A DNA stretch of 64,000 nt. It comes from Rubrivivax sp. (GTDB lineage: Bacteria > Pseudomonadota > Gammaproteobacteria > Burkholderiales > Burkholderiaceae_C). Below, in pieces: positions 18,129-27,302 of this stretch (positions within the stretch are counted from its first letter, which is position 1; each line of letters starts with the position of its first letter). The stretch is from NCBI GenBank assembly GCA_030653385.1, contig JAURZM010000020.1:1-64000 (forward strand). The letters run 5' to 3'. Under the pieces are notes generated by a model. It made no database searches, had not been told where the DNA came from, and was given only the letters and a program-made list of their open reading frames with translations. Both the position numbers and the translations under genes were made by a program.

Positions 18129-20251
18129 GGGGTGATGCTCTCGCTGGTTGTCCGGCCGTCGTCGCGGCCCGTCTCGGGGGAAAGGGGTGGTGTGGCCAGG
18201 GCCAGCGCCGTGTCGATGGCTTCCATGAAGCCGTCTACCTTGATGGGCTTGGTCAGGTAACGGAAAAATCCGGCCTGCAGGCCCTTCTGGATGTCGCGCG
18301 CCATGGCATTGGCGCTGACGGCAATGACCGGGATGCGCGCGGTTTCGGGGTCGGTGGCCAGGATCTGCATGGCTTCAAGCCCGCTGATGCCGGGCAGGTT
18401 GATGTCCATCAAGATGACGTCGGGCCGCATCAGGCGCGCCAGTTCGACACCGCGGCGGCCGTCCTTGGCGCTGTGCAGCACGATGTCGCTGCGCCGCGCC
18501 AGCAGCCGGCTCACCAGCAACAGGTTGGCAGGGTTGTCTTCCACGCACAAGACCGAGTGCCGGGGGGTCGAAGCCGATGCCAGGCCTTCGTCGGCCAGCG
18601 CGTCACTGCGGATGCCGGACGCCGTCGTGGTTTCGCCCAGGGGCGGGGGCAAGCAGGGGCTTCGAACCAGGTCGACCCAGAACAGGCTGCCCAGACCCAC
18701 GGTGCTGTGCACGCCCATCTCGCCACCGATCAGCGCCACCAGTTTCTTGCACACCACCAGGCCGATGCCCGTGCCTTCTTCGGTGCCGGTTTCCTGGCCC
18801 AGGCGGTTGAAAGGCTGGAACAGTTGCGCCAGCTTCTCGGGCGTCAGGCCTTCGCCGGTGTCCTGGAAGTTGATGCGGATGCGCTCGCCAGGCAGCGCCA
18901 TGCAGTTCACGTCGACCGTGCCGCCGACCCGGTTGTATTTGATGGCGTTGCTGAGCAGGTTGATGAACACCTGCTTCACGCGGGTGCGGTCGGCGCGCAC
19001 CATCCACGTGCTGTCGACTTCGCTGAAGGTGAGGGTGATGCCGCTTTTTCGCGCCTGGGGTTCGATCATCGCGTGGCAGTCGGCCAGCACCTCGGCCAAG
19101 AGCATCGGCTCCATCGACAGCGACAGCCTGCCCGACTCGATGAGCGCCAGGTCCAGGATCTCGTTGATCAGCTCCAGCAGGTACCAGCCGGCCTGCAGGA
19201 TCTGATCGATGCTGTCTTTCTGCAAGGGCGTGGGCTGCGGCGAGCCCGACTCCAGCAGCTGCGCAAAGCCCAGGATGGCGTTCAGCGGCGAGCGCAGTTC
19301 GTGGCTCATGCTGGACAGGAAGTCCGACTTGGCCTGGTTGGCCCGTTCGGCTTCGACCTTGGCGCTTTGCAGCGCCTGGTCCAGTCGTTTGCTTTCGGTC
19401 ACGTCACGTGCCGCCACGATCACCCCGCACAGCGCGCTGTCGCGGTCGTAGAAAGGGGTGGCGTTGCAGGACACCACGGTCTGGCGCAGGTCCAGCGCGC
19501 TGGCGGTCAGTTCGTAGTCGGTGACCTTCTTTTCGCTGAGCACGCGGTCGATGCAGGCCTGGGCGCGCGCGGGGTCGGTGAAGCTGTGCGCAAACGGCGT
19601 GCCGATCAATTCTTCTCGCGTGTGGCCGGTCAGGCGTTCGGCCTGTTGGTTGACGTCGGAGATCACACCCGACGGGTCGGTGGTGATGAGCGCGTCGACG
19701 ATGGACTCGATCAGCGAGCGTGTGTAGAACTGCTGGTCACGCAGGCGCTGGTCCAGAGCTTCCTGCACCGCCTCGGCCTGCTTGCGAGCCGTGTTGTCGG
19801 TGCCGATGAGCAGGTAGCCGATGACCTTGGCCTGGGCGTCCAGCAAGGCCGTCACCGACACCATGGCCGGCAGGCGCGTGCCGTCCTTGCGCAGGTAAGT
19901 CAGCTCGTAGATGTCTTCGATGCCGCGCGAAGCCTTGAACGCCAGCGCCTCGAAGCCCGGTGCGATGCCCACACCGAACTCGGCGCTCAGCGCCTGTGCG
20001 CGCTGAATGACCTCTTGCGAGTCGGAAAAGTCGGCCGGTGTGATGCGGTTGACGACGTCGGCTGCGGCATAACCCAGCATGCGCTCGGCGCCGATGTTGA
20101 AGAGCTGGATGACACCGTGTTCGTCGGTCGCGATGCTGGAGAAGGTGGCGCTGTTGAGGATGGCGGTCTGCAAGGCGCCGGTTTTCAGCAGGTCCCGCTG
20201 GCGGCCGAACTCCGGGCTGCCACCGGTGCGAACGGTGGGCGCGGCGGACAT
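18125..20251 (-). CDS. PAS-domain hybrid sensor histidine kinase
   Basis: This 708-residue cytoplasmic kinase has no membrane segment. It contains two PAS domains (about residues 30-155 and 175-290), a HisKA domain with SHELRSPLNA (His317), an ATPase domain with NAIKYN and GTGIGLVVCK motifs, and a C-terminal receiver domain (CVEDN, phospho-acceptor in ILMDINLPG, KP near the end). The ATG at 20251 is preferred over the open frame extending to 20401, which is Arg/Pro-rich and unlike coding sequence. It heads an operon with the receiver-PAS and Crp/Fnr genes. The PAS domains suggest sensing of redox, oxygen or light, but no cofactor signature is clear. Confidence 0.9.
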   Translation of the reverse strand: MSAAPTVRTGGSPEFGRQRDLLKTGALQTAILNSATFSSIATDEHGVIQLFNIGAERMLGYAAADVVNRITPADFSDSQEVIQRAQALSAEFGVGIAPGFEALAFKASRGIEDIYELTYLRKDGTRLPAMVSVTALLDAQAKVIGYLLIGTDNTARKQAEAVQEALDQRLRDQQFYTRSLIESIVDALITTDPSGVISDVNQQAERLTGHTREELIGTPFAHSFTDPARAQACIDRVLSEKKVTDYELTASALDLRQTVVSCNATPFYDRDSALCGVIVAARDVTESKRLDQALQSAKVEAERANQAKSDFLSSMSHELRSPLNAILGFAQLLESGSPQPTPLQKDSIDQILQAGWYLLELINEILDLALIESGRLSLSMEPMLLAEVLADCHAMIEPQARKSGITLTFSEVDSTWMVRADRTRVKQVFINLLSNAIKYNRVGGTVDVNCMALPGERIRINFQDTGEGLTPEKLAQLFQPFNRLGQETGTEEGTGIGLVVCKKLVALIGGEMGVHSTVGLGSLFWVDLVRSPCLPPPLGETTTASGIRSDALADEGLASASTPRHSVLCVEDNPANLLLVSRLLARRSDIVLHSAKDGRRGVELARLMRPDVILMDINLPGISGLEAMQILATDPETARIPVIAVSANAMARDIQKGLQAGFFRYLTKPIKVDGFMEAIDTALALATPPLSPETGRDDGRTTSESITP

Positions 20252-20510
20252 GGCTGAGGCCCGGGACGGGGCCTTGGGCGATGGAGCTGTCACGAAGGGT
20301 GTGGCTGTTGGGCGCGGTCGTCTGCTGGACGATGCAGGGGCAAGGCGGGGAACAAGGTGCGGCCAGAAGCTCGCCTTCGCCCGCCGGGTTCTGTGGTGCA
20401 CCCGACGGGATGCTGGGCCCGCTGCAGGTGGAAGGTCTGTGTGCTACCGAACACAAGGCTTGTGCCTTCTGTCACGGTGCAGTCAAACTCCTGAGATGGG
20501 GGGGTGCAGC

Positions 20511-21083
20511 TCATGCACCCAACTCGCGGTGCAACCAGGCGCGTGCCAGCGACCAGTCGCGTTTGACGGTGGCGCTGCTGAGGCCCATCACGTCGGCAAT
20601 TTCATCGGTTTGCAGGCCGCCGAAGAACTTCAGTTCCACCACCTTGGCCGCACGCGGATCCACCTGTTCGAAGGCCAGCAGGGCATCGTGCACCTTCACG
20701 ACCTCGACGCCGGCACCACCGGCCACCTGCTGCGCTTCGGTAAGGGTCAGCGAAACGAGGGGCATGTCGCGCTTGGCGGCCAGCTTGGCCACTGCGTGGT
20801 TGACCAGGATGCGCCGCATCATGATCGACGCCATGCTCAGGAAGTGGCTGCGGCTCTGCCATTGGGTGCGGGTCTGCTCGGTCAAGCGGAACCAGGCCTC
20901 GTGTGTCAGCGCGGTGGCGCTGAGCGTGTGGCCGGCGTATTCCTTGCGCATGTGTGCACTGGCGCCGCGTTTGAGTTCGCCGTAGAGCGCGGCGAACATG
21001 CCGTCCACGCTGGCCGTGTCGCCCTGGTCCAGCTGCTGCAGCCACAAGGTCACGTCGGCGGGGCTGAGCAAAGGGGCGTCCAT
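20511..21083 (-). CDS. ECF-type RNA polymerase sigma factor (Sigma70_ECF, TIGR02999-like)
   Basis: This 190-residue sigma factor matches the ECF group of PF07638: region 2 has LTHEAWFRL and HFLSMASIMMRRILVNHA, and region 4 has DPRAAKVVELKFFGGLQTDEIADVMGLSSATVKRDW. Members of this group lack a classical anti-sigma factor and are typically encoded near Ser/Thr protein kinases. Here it is divergent from a lipoprotein gene that is followed by a Ser/Thr kinase. ATG 21083 gives the usual N-terminus; an ATG three codons earlier is equally possible. The stop codon lies in the loop of a short inverted repeat (20502-20520), too short and without a U-run to call a terminator. Confidence 0.9.
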   Translation of the reverse strand: MDAPLLSPADVTLWLQQLDQGDTASVDGMFAALYGELKRGASAHMRKEYAGHTLSATALTHEAWFRLTEQTRTQWQSRSHFLSMASIMMRRILVNHAVAKLAAKRDMPLVSLTLTEAQQVAGGAGVEVVKVHDALLAFEQVDPRAAKVVELKFFGGLQTDEIADVMGLSSATVKRDWSLARAWLHRELGA

Positions 21084-21262
21084 GGCCCGCATTGTCGTGC
21101 TCGGGCGGACCGCGACCCCCGCGCGTGGCCCGCGCACCCGCGCCCGAAGCGGCCTTGTGCGCACTTCTTTCGCCCCCGTGATCCTTTTGCGGACTTTCCT
21201 TTGCGCTACCCATCAAGGCCTGCTGCAGGTGGGCCGGCCGTTCATCACCGCAAAGGACTTCC

Positions 21263-23140
21263 ATGCACACCCTGCCGCCCGCGCTGCGCCCCGTTTCGCC
21301 GATGTCGACTTTTTCCGCCCTGTTTGCCCTGGCCCTGACGGCCACGTTGCCCGGTTGCGGGGGGGACGACGATGCCGTGGCCACGCCGTCCCCTGTGCCG
21401 GTGGCCCCCGGGCCGGCCGTCAGCACCACCGTCGCCGGCTCCGTCGTCAAGGGCCCGGTGGCCGCCGCCGCGGTGTGTGCCTACACCGTGGTGGCCAGTG
21501 GCCGTGGCACGGCCCTGGGCAGCTGCACCACCACCGACGTGCTGGGCCGCTACAGCCTGACCGTGCCCGCCGGCAGCGGTCTGTTGTGGGTGGAAGCCAC
21601 TGGCGGCACCTACACCGACGAAGCCACCGGCGCCACCATCACGCTGCCGCCCGGCAGCCCGCTGCGCAGCCTGACCACCGCCACCGGGGGCACGGTGAGC
21701 AGCACCCTGACGCCGCTGACGACCCTGGCGCTGAACGACGCACTGGCCCGCCTGGCCAGCAGCGGCACGCTGGACGGCGCTGCTTTTGCCGCGGCCGCCA
21801 CCCGCTTGCTGGCCACCTTCGGCCTGCCCGCCGACCTGGCGCTGGCCACCGCCACGCCCACCTTCGGCGCCGGCATCGACAGCTACGGCACCGCGCTGAC
21901 CGTGATCTCGCGCATGGTGGCCGCGGGCACACCGCTGGCCACGCTGCTGGCCACCACCGACCCGGCCACGCTGGCCGCGGCCTACGCAGCAGCGGCTGCG
22001 CCCACGCCGCCAGTGTCCACCCCGCCGTCGCCGCCTGCCACGGGCGGCGACCCGTCGGCCAGCGGCACGCTGGTGATCGGTGGCACCCTGCCCGCCGGTT
22101 CGGCCAGCAGCTTCACGCCCGACGGCACGGCCTTCGTGGTCAGCGTCAACGAAGGGGGCACCACCTACACCTTCACGAAGAGCATCTCCACCGCGGCCGA
22201 CTACGCCCGTCTGACGGTCTCGGTGCCCGGCATTGGCCAGACCACCGTGGACTACACCGACCGCAACGGCGGCCGCTTCAGAAGCGAGTACTGCACCGCC
22301 AGCTGCGGTGTCACGGTCAGCACGCCGGCCGGGGCCACCCACCCGGTCACCGTGACCCTGGCCGGCACGCCGGTGGGCACACGCACGCTGAGCGGCAGCC
22401 TGGTGGGCGACGCCCCCGGCGCGCTGTTCAGTCCCGGCGAGTTGCCCAGCACCACCGCCAGCGCCTTGACGCTGGGCGGCAGCAGCGTCAGTGCGGTCAC
22501 CGCCAGCGACGCCACCAGCACCACCGGCACCTTCACCGTGCGCACGCTGGTGATCCGCCTGTCCGACGGTTCGCAGCTGAGCCTGAATCAGCTCAACGGC
22601 GACCCGGTCAGCGTGGTGCGTGTGCTGGCGCCGGCCACCGTGGCCTCGTGTTCCAGCGCCTGCAACATCACGCTGGCCAGCAACGCCACCGGCACGCGCG
22701 TCTCCTTTGCCAGCACACCGTTGAGTGGCGGCCTGGTGGTGAACGGCACGGTGGACGTCGGCCAGACCAGCGGCACCGTCACCACCACCGAGCTGGGCAG
22801 CATCACGCCCATCACCAGCAGCATCACGTCGGACAACGACGTGCGCACGCTGACCTTCAGCGTGCTGGGCACACCGGCTCAGGCCGGCCTGAGCCTGATC
22901 ACGGTGCAGGTGAAGGGCGGACGGGTCATCAAGGCCGATGCGACGGTGGGCATCGCAGCCGAGCTCTACGGCTGCCTGGACAATGGCGCCAGCATCGGCT
23001 ACCCGGCGTGCACCCACGTCACGGTGGCTGCCGACGGCCGCACGCTGAGCTTCAACAACGCGGTGCTGTACGGCGGCGCGGTGGGTGCCGTCAAACGCAA
23101 CGTCACCTTCAACGGCACGCTGGTGGCCAAGGGGCTGTGA
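21263..23140 (+). CDS. large exported lipoprotein with carboxypeptidase-regulatory-like domain
   Basis: This 625-residue protein has a hydrophobic N-terminal segment ending in a lipobox-like LPGC (Cys near residue 33) followed by a Gly/Asp linker. An N-terminal Ig-like/CarboxypepD_reg region (VAGSVVKGPVAAAAVCAY...LGRYSLTVPAG) is followed by a Pro/Thr hinge near residue 250 and long Thr/Ser/Gly-rich beta-sandwich repeats with paired cysteines. ATG 21263 has an AAAGGA ribosome site 6 bp upstream. It lies between the divergent ECF sigma gene and, after 27 bp, the kinase gene, so it is likely part of the same signalling or output unit. Its function is unknown. Confidence 0.8.
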   Translation: MHTLPPALRPVSPMSTFSALFALALTATLPGCGGDDDAVATPSPVPVAPGPAVSTTVAGSVVKGPVAAAAVCAYTVVASGRGTALGSCTTTDVLGRYSLTVPAGSGLLWVEATGGTYTDEATGATITLPPGSPLRSLTTATGGTVSSTLTPLTTLALNDALARLASSGTLDGAAFAAAATRLLATFGLPADLALATATPTFGAGIDSYGTALTVISRMVAAGTPLATLLATTDPATLAAAYAAAAAPTPPVSTPPSPPATGGDPSASGTLVIGGTLPAGSASSFTPDGTAFVVSVNEGGTTYTFTKSISTAADYARLTVSVPGIGQTTVDYTDRNGGRFRSEYCTASCGVTVSTPAGATHPVTVTLAGTPVGTRTLSGSLVGDAPGALFSPGELPSTTASALTLGGSSVSAVTASDATSTTGTFTVRTLVIRLSDGSQLSLNQLNGDPVSVVRVLAPATVASCSSACNITLASNATGTRVSFASTPLSGGLVVNGTVDVGQTSGTVTTTELGSITPITSSITSDNDVRTLTFSVLGTPAQAGLSLITVQVKGGRVIKADATVGIAAELYGCLDNGASIGYPACTHVTVAADGRTLSFNNAVLYGGAVGAVKRNVTFNGTLVAKGL

Positions 23141-23167
23141 AGATGCTGCCGCGGCCATACTTCGACC

Positions 23168-25969
23168 ATGACCACCGCCCCGTTGCCATGGCCACAGATC
23201 AAGGCCGTGTTCGACGCGGCCGTGGACCTGCCGGCCGCGAATCGTGAAACGCTGATCGCTGCTGCCGCGCTGGACGCGGCGGCGCTGGCCGAACTGCGCA
23301 GCCTGCTGGCCCACCACGACGTGGCCACCGAGCAGCAGGTTTTCATGGCCGAAACCGCAGCGCAGCAGCTGGCCGAAGCCGCCGCGCGGGTGGGCCAGCG
23401 GCTGGGGGCCTGGGAAATCGTGCGCGCCATCGGCAGCGGTGGCATGGGCGAGGTCTTCGAGGCCAGCCGGGCCGACGGCAGCTACCAGGGCCGCGCGGCG
23501 GTCAAGCTGCTGAAGCGCGGCATGGACAGCGCCGCCGTCTTGCAGCGCTTCGCGCTGGAGCGGCAGGCGCTGGCGCGCCTGAGCCACCCGCACATCGCAC
23601 GCCTGCTGGACGCCGGCGCCAGCGACGAAGGCCTGCCTTACTTCGTGCTGGAGTACGTCGACGGCCAGGCCATCGACGAAGCCGTGCGCAGCCTGTCCAT
23701 CGACGCGCGCCTGCGCCTTTTCCTGCAGCTGGCCGACGCGGTGTCACACGCGCACCGCAACCTGCTGGTGCACCGCGACCTGAAGCCCGGCAACGTGCTG
23801 GTGGACAGCGAAGGGCAGGTCAAGCTGCTGGACTTCGGCATTGCCAAGGCGCTGGATCCGCTGGAGGGCCACGATGGACAGACCACCGTGGGCGGCCAGC
23901 GCCCTTACACGCCCCACTACGCCAGCCCCGAGCAGGTGCGCGGCGAGCCGGTGACCACCGCCACCGACATCTACAGCCTGGGTGTGCTGCTGTACCAGAT
24001 GCTGACCGGCACACGCCCCACCGGCCGCCACGCCACGACGCCCGCCGAAGCCGCACGCAGCGTGCTCGAAGACGAGCCCACACGCCCCAGCCGGCTGTCG
24101 CCCAGCGAAGCGGTGGACCCGCAGTGGCTGCAGACGCGCAAGCGCCTGGAAGGTGACCTGGACAACATCCTGCTGAAGGCGCTGGAAAAGGCCGCCGACC
24201 GGCGCTACGCCAGCGTGGACGCACTGGCGGCCGACGTGTTGGCCTACCTGCAGGGCCGCCCGGTCAGCGCGCGACCGGCGCAGCTGGGTTATGTGCTGGG
24301 CAAGTTCGTGCGCCGCAACCGCTGGGCGGTGGTGGCCGGCGCACTGGGCGGGCTGGGCTTGCTGGCCGGTCTGGCGGCGGCCTTGCTGCAAGGGCGCGTG
24401 GCCATGGTCGTGGGCTTGTTGGGCATGGCGCTGGGCCTGGGCCTGGCCTTGCTGCAGGCCGAACGGGCGCGGCGCGCGCAGCGCAGCGCGGCCGAGCAGC
24501 TGGGCCACGTCAAGGACCTGCTGCGTGGCCTGGTGCTGCGCTACAGCTACGGCGTGTGGCTCACGCCCAAGGGCGGCCGGCTGATGCGCGCTTTTGTCGA
24601 AGACGCCTTGCCGCGCCTGGAACGTGCACTGCAGGCCGCGCCGCACGATCTGGAGTTGCGCGCCATCGCGGTCGACCTGTATTCGCGACTGGGCGAGATG
24701 CTGGGCTCACACGCCACCGCCATCCCGGCCGGTGCCGCGATGGGCCAGCCCGACCCCGGCGCGGTGACGGCGCAGCGCGCGTGCGAGCGTGCCGTGGCCC
24801 TGGGTGACGAAGTGCTGGCCGCCGGCCCGCACGAAGGCCAGCTGGTGACACGCATCGCCACCGCGCGCATCACGCTGGCGGCGATGGCGCAGCAGGCGCA
24901 CGAGCCGCTGAAGGGGCTGGCGCAGCTGCAGGCGGCCTTGGCGCAGGTGGACACCGCGCTGTTGCAGCCGCAGCCGCGCGCGGCGGCCGCGCAGTTGCGC
25001 AGCGTGCGGGGCCATGTGCTGATGAGCTGGGGCCAGCTGTGCGACCACGGCGGCAACCTGGGCCTTGACCAGCCCGAGCAGGCGCTGGAGCTGCTGGCGC
25101 AGGCGCAGCAGGAGTTCGACCGCTTCCTGGCCGACGCTGCCGGCATCGCGGCCTTGACCGCCGCGTCGCCCGAAGACGACATCGACGCCACCGCGTCGGT
25201 GCTGCAAAACCAGGGCAGCGTGCACAGCAGCACCGCGATGGTCCACCTCAAGCAGGGCCGCATCTCGGCGGCGCAGGCGCAGGCGCAGCAGGCGCTGCAG
25301 ATGCACGAACGGCTGCTGCGTGACTTTCCGCCCAATGTGGTGTTCAGCGACGGCCTGGTGAGCGCGGCCAACCTGGCCACCCACTTGTCGCTGCGCTGCG
25401 GCTTGACAGACCTGGCGGTGCAGGTCGGCCAGCGCGGCTGGCAGGTCAACAACGGGCTCATCGCCAGCGAAGGTGCCGACAGCAAATGGGCCGCGATGCG
25501 GCCCATCCTGGCCACCGAATACGGCGCGGCGCTGCAGGCGGCAGGGCGGTGGGAACAGGCGCTGCCGGTGCTGCGTGAAGGCGCGGCGCATTGGCAGTTG
25601 CAGGCCGAAGCTGCGCCGGGTGACATCACCGCCGGGCGTTCGCGGCGCCGCTCGGCCTTGTGCCGGCTGAACGAAGCACGTGCCCGGCGCGCGCTGGGGG
25701 ATTCGCCGCAGGCGCTGGCGGCGGTGCAGGCCGGCATCGCGGTGCTGGCCCCCGCTGCAGCCGACCCGCGCCAAGGTGCCGAGACCCGCCTGGCACAAGC
25801 CGAACTGCACCTGCTGCGCGCCGAACTGGGCGCACCCAGCGCGGCACAAGACCGCGCCTTGGTGAGGGACGTGGCGTTGGGTGTGCTGTCCTTGCCGATG
25901 CTGGCACCCGACCACCGCCAGCTGGCGCAGCAACTGGCGCAGAAACCGGCTCAGCCCGGGGTGAGCTGA
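23168..25969 (+). CDS. membrane Ser/Thr protein kinase (PknB type) with large C-terminal sensor region
   Basis: This 933-residue protein has an N-terminal helical cap (1-80) and a full kinase domain: Gly-rich loop GSGGMGEVF (89-97), Lys113, HRDLKPGN (202-209), DFG (222-224) and SPE (253-255). All catalytic residues are intact. One or two transmembrane helices follow at about residues 388-440, then some 490 residues of Ala/Leu-rich helical repeats that resemble TPR-like solenoids. The gene follows the lipoprotein gene by 27 bp and is close to the ECF sigma gene. Known PF07638 sigma factors are controlled by a cognate Ser/Thr kinase, which is the likely role here. Confidence 0.9.
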   Translation: MTTAPLPWPQIKAVFDAAVDLPAANRETLIAAAALDAAALAELRSLLAHHDVATEQQVFMAETAAQQLAEAAARVGQRLGAWEIVRAIGSGGMGEVFEASRADGSYQGRAAVKLLKRGMDSAAVLQRFALERQALARLSHPHIARLLDAGASDEGLPYFVLEYVDGQAIDEAVRSLSIDARLRLFLQLADAVSHAHRNLLVHRDLKPGNVLVDSEGQVKLLDFGIAKALDPLEGHDGQTTVGGQRPYTPHYASPEQVRGEPVTTATDIYSLGVLLYQMLTGTRPTGRHATTPAEAARSVLEDEPTRPSRLSPSEAVDPQWLQTRKRLEGDLDNILLKALEKAADRRYASVDALAADVLAYLQGRPVSARPAQLGYVLGKFVRRNRWAVVAGALGGLGLLAGLAAALLQGRVAMVVGLLGMALGLGLALLQAERARRAQRSAAEQLGHVKDLLRGLVLRYSYGVWLTPKGGRLMRAFVEDALPRLERALQAAPHDLELRAIAVDLYSRLGEMLGSHATAIPAGAAMGQPDPGAVTAQRACERAVALGDEVLAAGPHEGQLVTRIATARITLAAMAQQAHEPLKGLAQLQAALAQVDTALLQPQPRAAAAQLRSVRGHVLMSWGQLCDHGGNLGLDQPEQALELLAQAQQEFDRFLADAAGIAALTAASPEDDIDATASVLQNQGSVHSSTAMVHLKQGRISAAQAQAQQALQMHERLLRDFPPNVVFSDGLVSAANLATHLSLRCGLTDLAVQVGQRGWQVNNGLIASEGADSKWAAMRPILATEYGAALQAAGRWEQALPVLREGAAHWQLQAEAAPGDITAGRSRRRSALCRLNEARARRALGDSPQALAAVQAGIAVLAPAAADPRQGAETRLAQAELHLLRAELGAPSAAQDRALVRDVALGVLSLPMLAPDHRQLAQQLAQKPAQPGVS

Positions 25970-25978
25970 GCCGTCGCT

Positions 25979-27103
25979 TCAGACGTTCTTGCGCCGCGCC
26001 TTCACCGCCTGCGCCAGGCCGTCGATGAGCCCCACGCTGTCGTCCCACGCGATGCAGGCGTCGGTGATGCTCTGGCCGTAGACCAGCTTGGCCGGGTCGT
26101 CCTTGCCGGGGCTGAACTTCTGCGCGCCGTCCAGCAGGTGGCTTTCCACCATGACACCGAAGATGCAGCGCTTGCCGGCGGCGATCTGTGCGCCGACATC
26201 CTTCATGACCTCGATCTGGCGCTGGTGCTGCTTGCTGCTGTTGGCGTGGCTGGCGTCGATCATCAGCTTGCAGTCCAGCTTGGCGGCTTCGATTTCCTTG
26301 CAGGCCGCGGCCACGCTGGCGGCGTCGTAGTTGGGCGCCTTGCCACCGCGCAGGATGACGTGGCAGTCCTTGTTGCCCTTGGTCTGCACGATGGCCACCT
26401 GGCCATTTTTGTGCACCGACAGGAAGTGGTGCGGGCGTGCCGCGGCCTGGATCGCGTCGGTGGCGATCTTGATGTTGCCGTCGGTGCCGTTCTTGAAACC
26501 CACCGGCGCCGACAGGCCCGAAGCCAGTTCGCGGTGCACCTGGCTTTCGGTGGTGCGCGCGCCGATGGCACCCCAGGCGATCAGGTCGCCGATGTACTGC
26601 GGGCTGATCACGTCCAGGAACTCGCTGCCCGCCGGCATGCCCAGGCGGTTGATGTCCACCAGCAGTTGGCGCGCGATGCGCAGGCCTTCGTGGATGCGGT
26701 AGCTCTCGTCCAGGTAGGGGTCGTTGATCAGGCCCTTCCAGCCCACCGTGGTGCGCGGTTTTTCGAAATACACACGCATCACGATTTCCAGCTCGCCGGC
26801 GTGGCGGTCGCGCAGCGGCTTCAGGCGGCGTGCGTATTCCAGCGCGGCGGCCGGGTCGTGGATGGAGCAGGGGCCGATGATCACCAGCAGCCGGTCGTCG
26901 CTGCCACCCATGATGTGTCGGATGGCATTGCGCGTGTCCTTGATCAGCGTTTCCACCGGCGTGTCGGCAATCGGGAAAAAGCGGATCAGGTGCTCCGGCG
27001 GCGGCAGCGGCGTGACGTCCTTGATGCGCTGGTCATCGGTCTGGCTGGTCTTTTCGGACAAGGCCAGACGGTTGTCGGTGGGCGTGGCGGACTTGGGGCT
27101 CAT
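25979..27103 (-). CDS. aroG: 3-deoxy-7-phosphoheptulonate synthase (class I DAHP synthase)
   Basis: This 374-residue protein has the length and motifs of AroF/G/H-type DAHP synthases: LLVIIGPCSIHDP, RVYFEKPRTTVGWKGLINDP, GFKNGTDG, LRGGKAPNYD and DASHANS. It condenses phosphoenolpyruvate with erythrose 4-phosphate, the first step of aromatic amino acid synthesis. Control looks unusual: a short reading frame rich in Tyr/Phe/Trp codons and an intrinsic terminator lie in its 5' leader (see 27206-27280 and 27150-27182), which indicates transcription attenuation. Which aromatic amino acid also inhibits the enzyme cannot be told by eye. Confidence 0.95.
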   Translation of the reverse strand: MSPKSATPTDNRLALSEKTSQTDDQRIKDVTPLPPPEHLIRFFPIADTPVETLIKDTRNAIRHIMGGSDDRLLVIIGPCSIHDPAAALEYARRLKPLRDRHAGELEIVMRVYFEKPRTTVGWKGLINDPYLDESYRIHEGLRIARQLLVDINRLGMPAGSEFLDVISPQYIGDLIAWGAIGARTTESQVHRELASGLSAPVGFKNGTDGNIKIATDAIQAAARPHHFLSVHKNGQVAIVQTKGNKDCHVILRGGKAPNYDAASVAAACKEIEAAKLDCKLMIDASHANSSKQHQRQIEVMKDVGAQIAAGKRCIFGVMVESHLLDGAQKFSPGKDDPAKLVYGQSITDACIAWDDSVGLIDGLAQAVKARRKNV

Positions 27104-27149
27104 GGGAAGCTTTCAGGGTGTGCCGGAAGGTTCGGGTTTTCAGCCCGGC

Positions 27150-27182
27150 AACAAAAAACCGCCGGGGCTGCCGGCGGTTTCT
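27150..27182 (-). terminator. intrinsic terminator in the aroG leader (attenuator)
   Basis: On the minus strand, a 10-bp GC-rich stem (AAACCGCCGG paired with CCGGCGGTTT) with a 5-nt loop is followed directly by a run of T, the classic intrinsic terminator. It sits 24 bp after the stop of the aromatic leader peptide and about 50 bp before the aroG start, so it would stop transcription before aroG. The 5' arm contains CCGCC, which can instead pair with GGCGG in the tail of the leader reading frame (about 27223-27230): a candidate antiterminator. Confidence 0.85.
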
Positions 27183-27205
27183 GGGGTGCGGTGCGTTCGG
27201 GTGAC

Positions 27206-27280
27206 CTACGCGTTTGCCTCTCCAGCCGCCAAGCGGTGCGAGAACCAAAAGTACGTAAAGTAAACCGATGCGGTGCGCAT
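27206..27280 (-). CDS. aroG leader peptide, 24 residues, aromatic-rich
   Basis: This short frame begins with ATG at 27280 and ends with TAG at 27208-27206. Residues 7-13 read YFTYFWF: two Tyr, three Phe and one Trp in seven codons, far beyond chance. It is followed by a terminator and then by aroG, as in trpL and pheL attenuators. No strong ribosome site is seen before the ATG. A small hairpin (CCGC TTG GCGG) overlaps codons 15-18, right where a stalled ribosome would free GGCGG to block terminator formation. Inferred role: ribosome stalling when charged aromatic tRNAs are scarce raises aroG transcription. Confidence 0.82.
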   Translation of the reverse strand: MRTASVYFTYFWFSHRLAAGEANA

Positions 27281-27302
27281 GGCCGCGAATGTAGCACGCA
27301 CT

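Noticed and set aside
20502..20520. Inverted repeat GGGTGCA/TGCACCC around the sigma factor stop codon
   Set aside because: The stem is only 7 bp, contains the stop codon in the loop, and no T-run follows on either strand, so it is not a convincing terminator.
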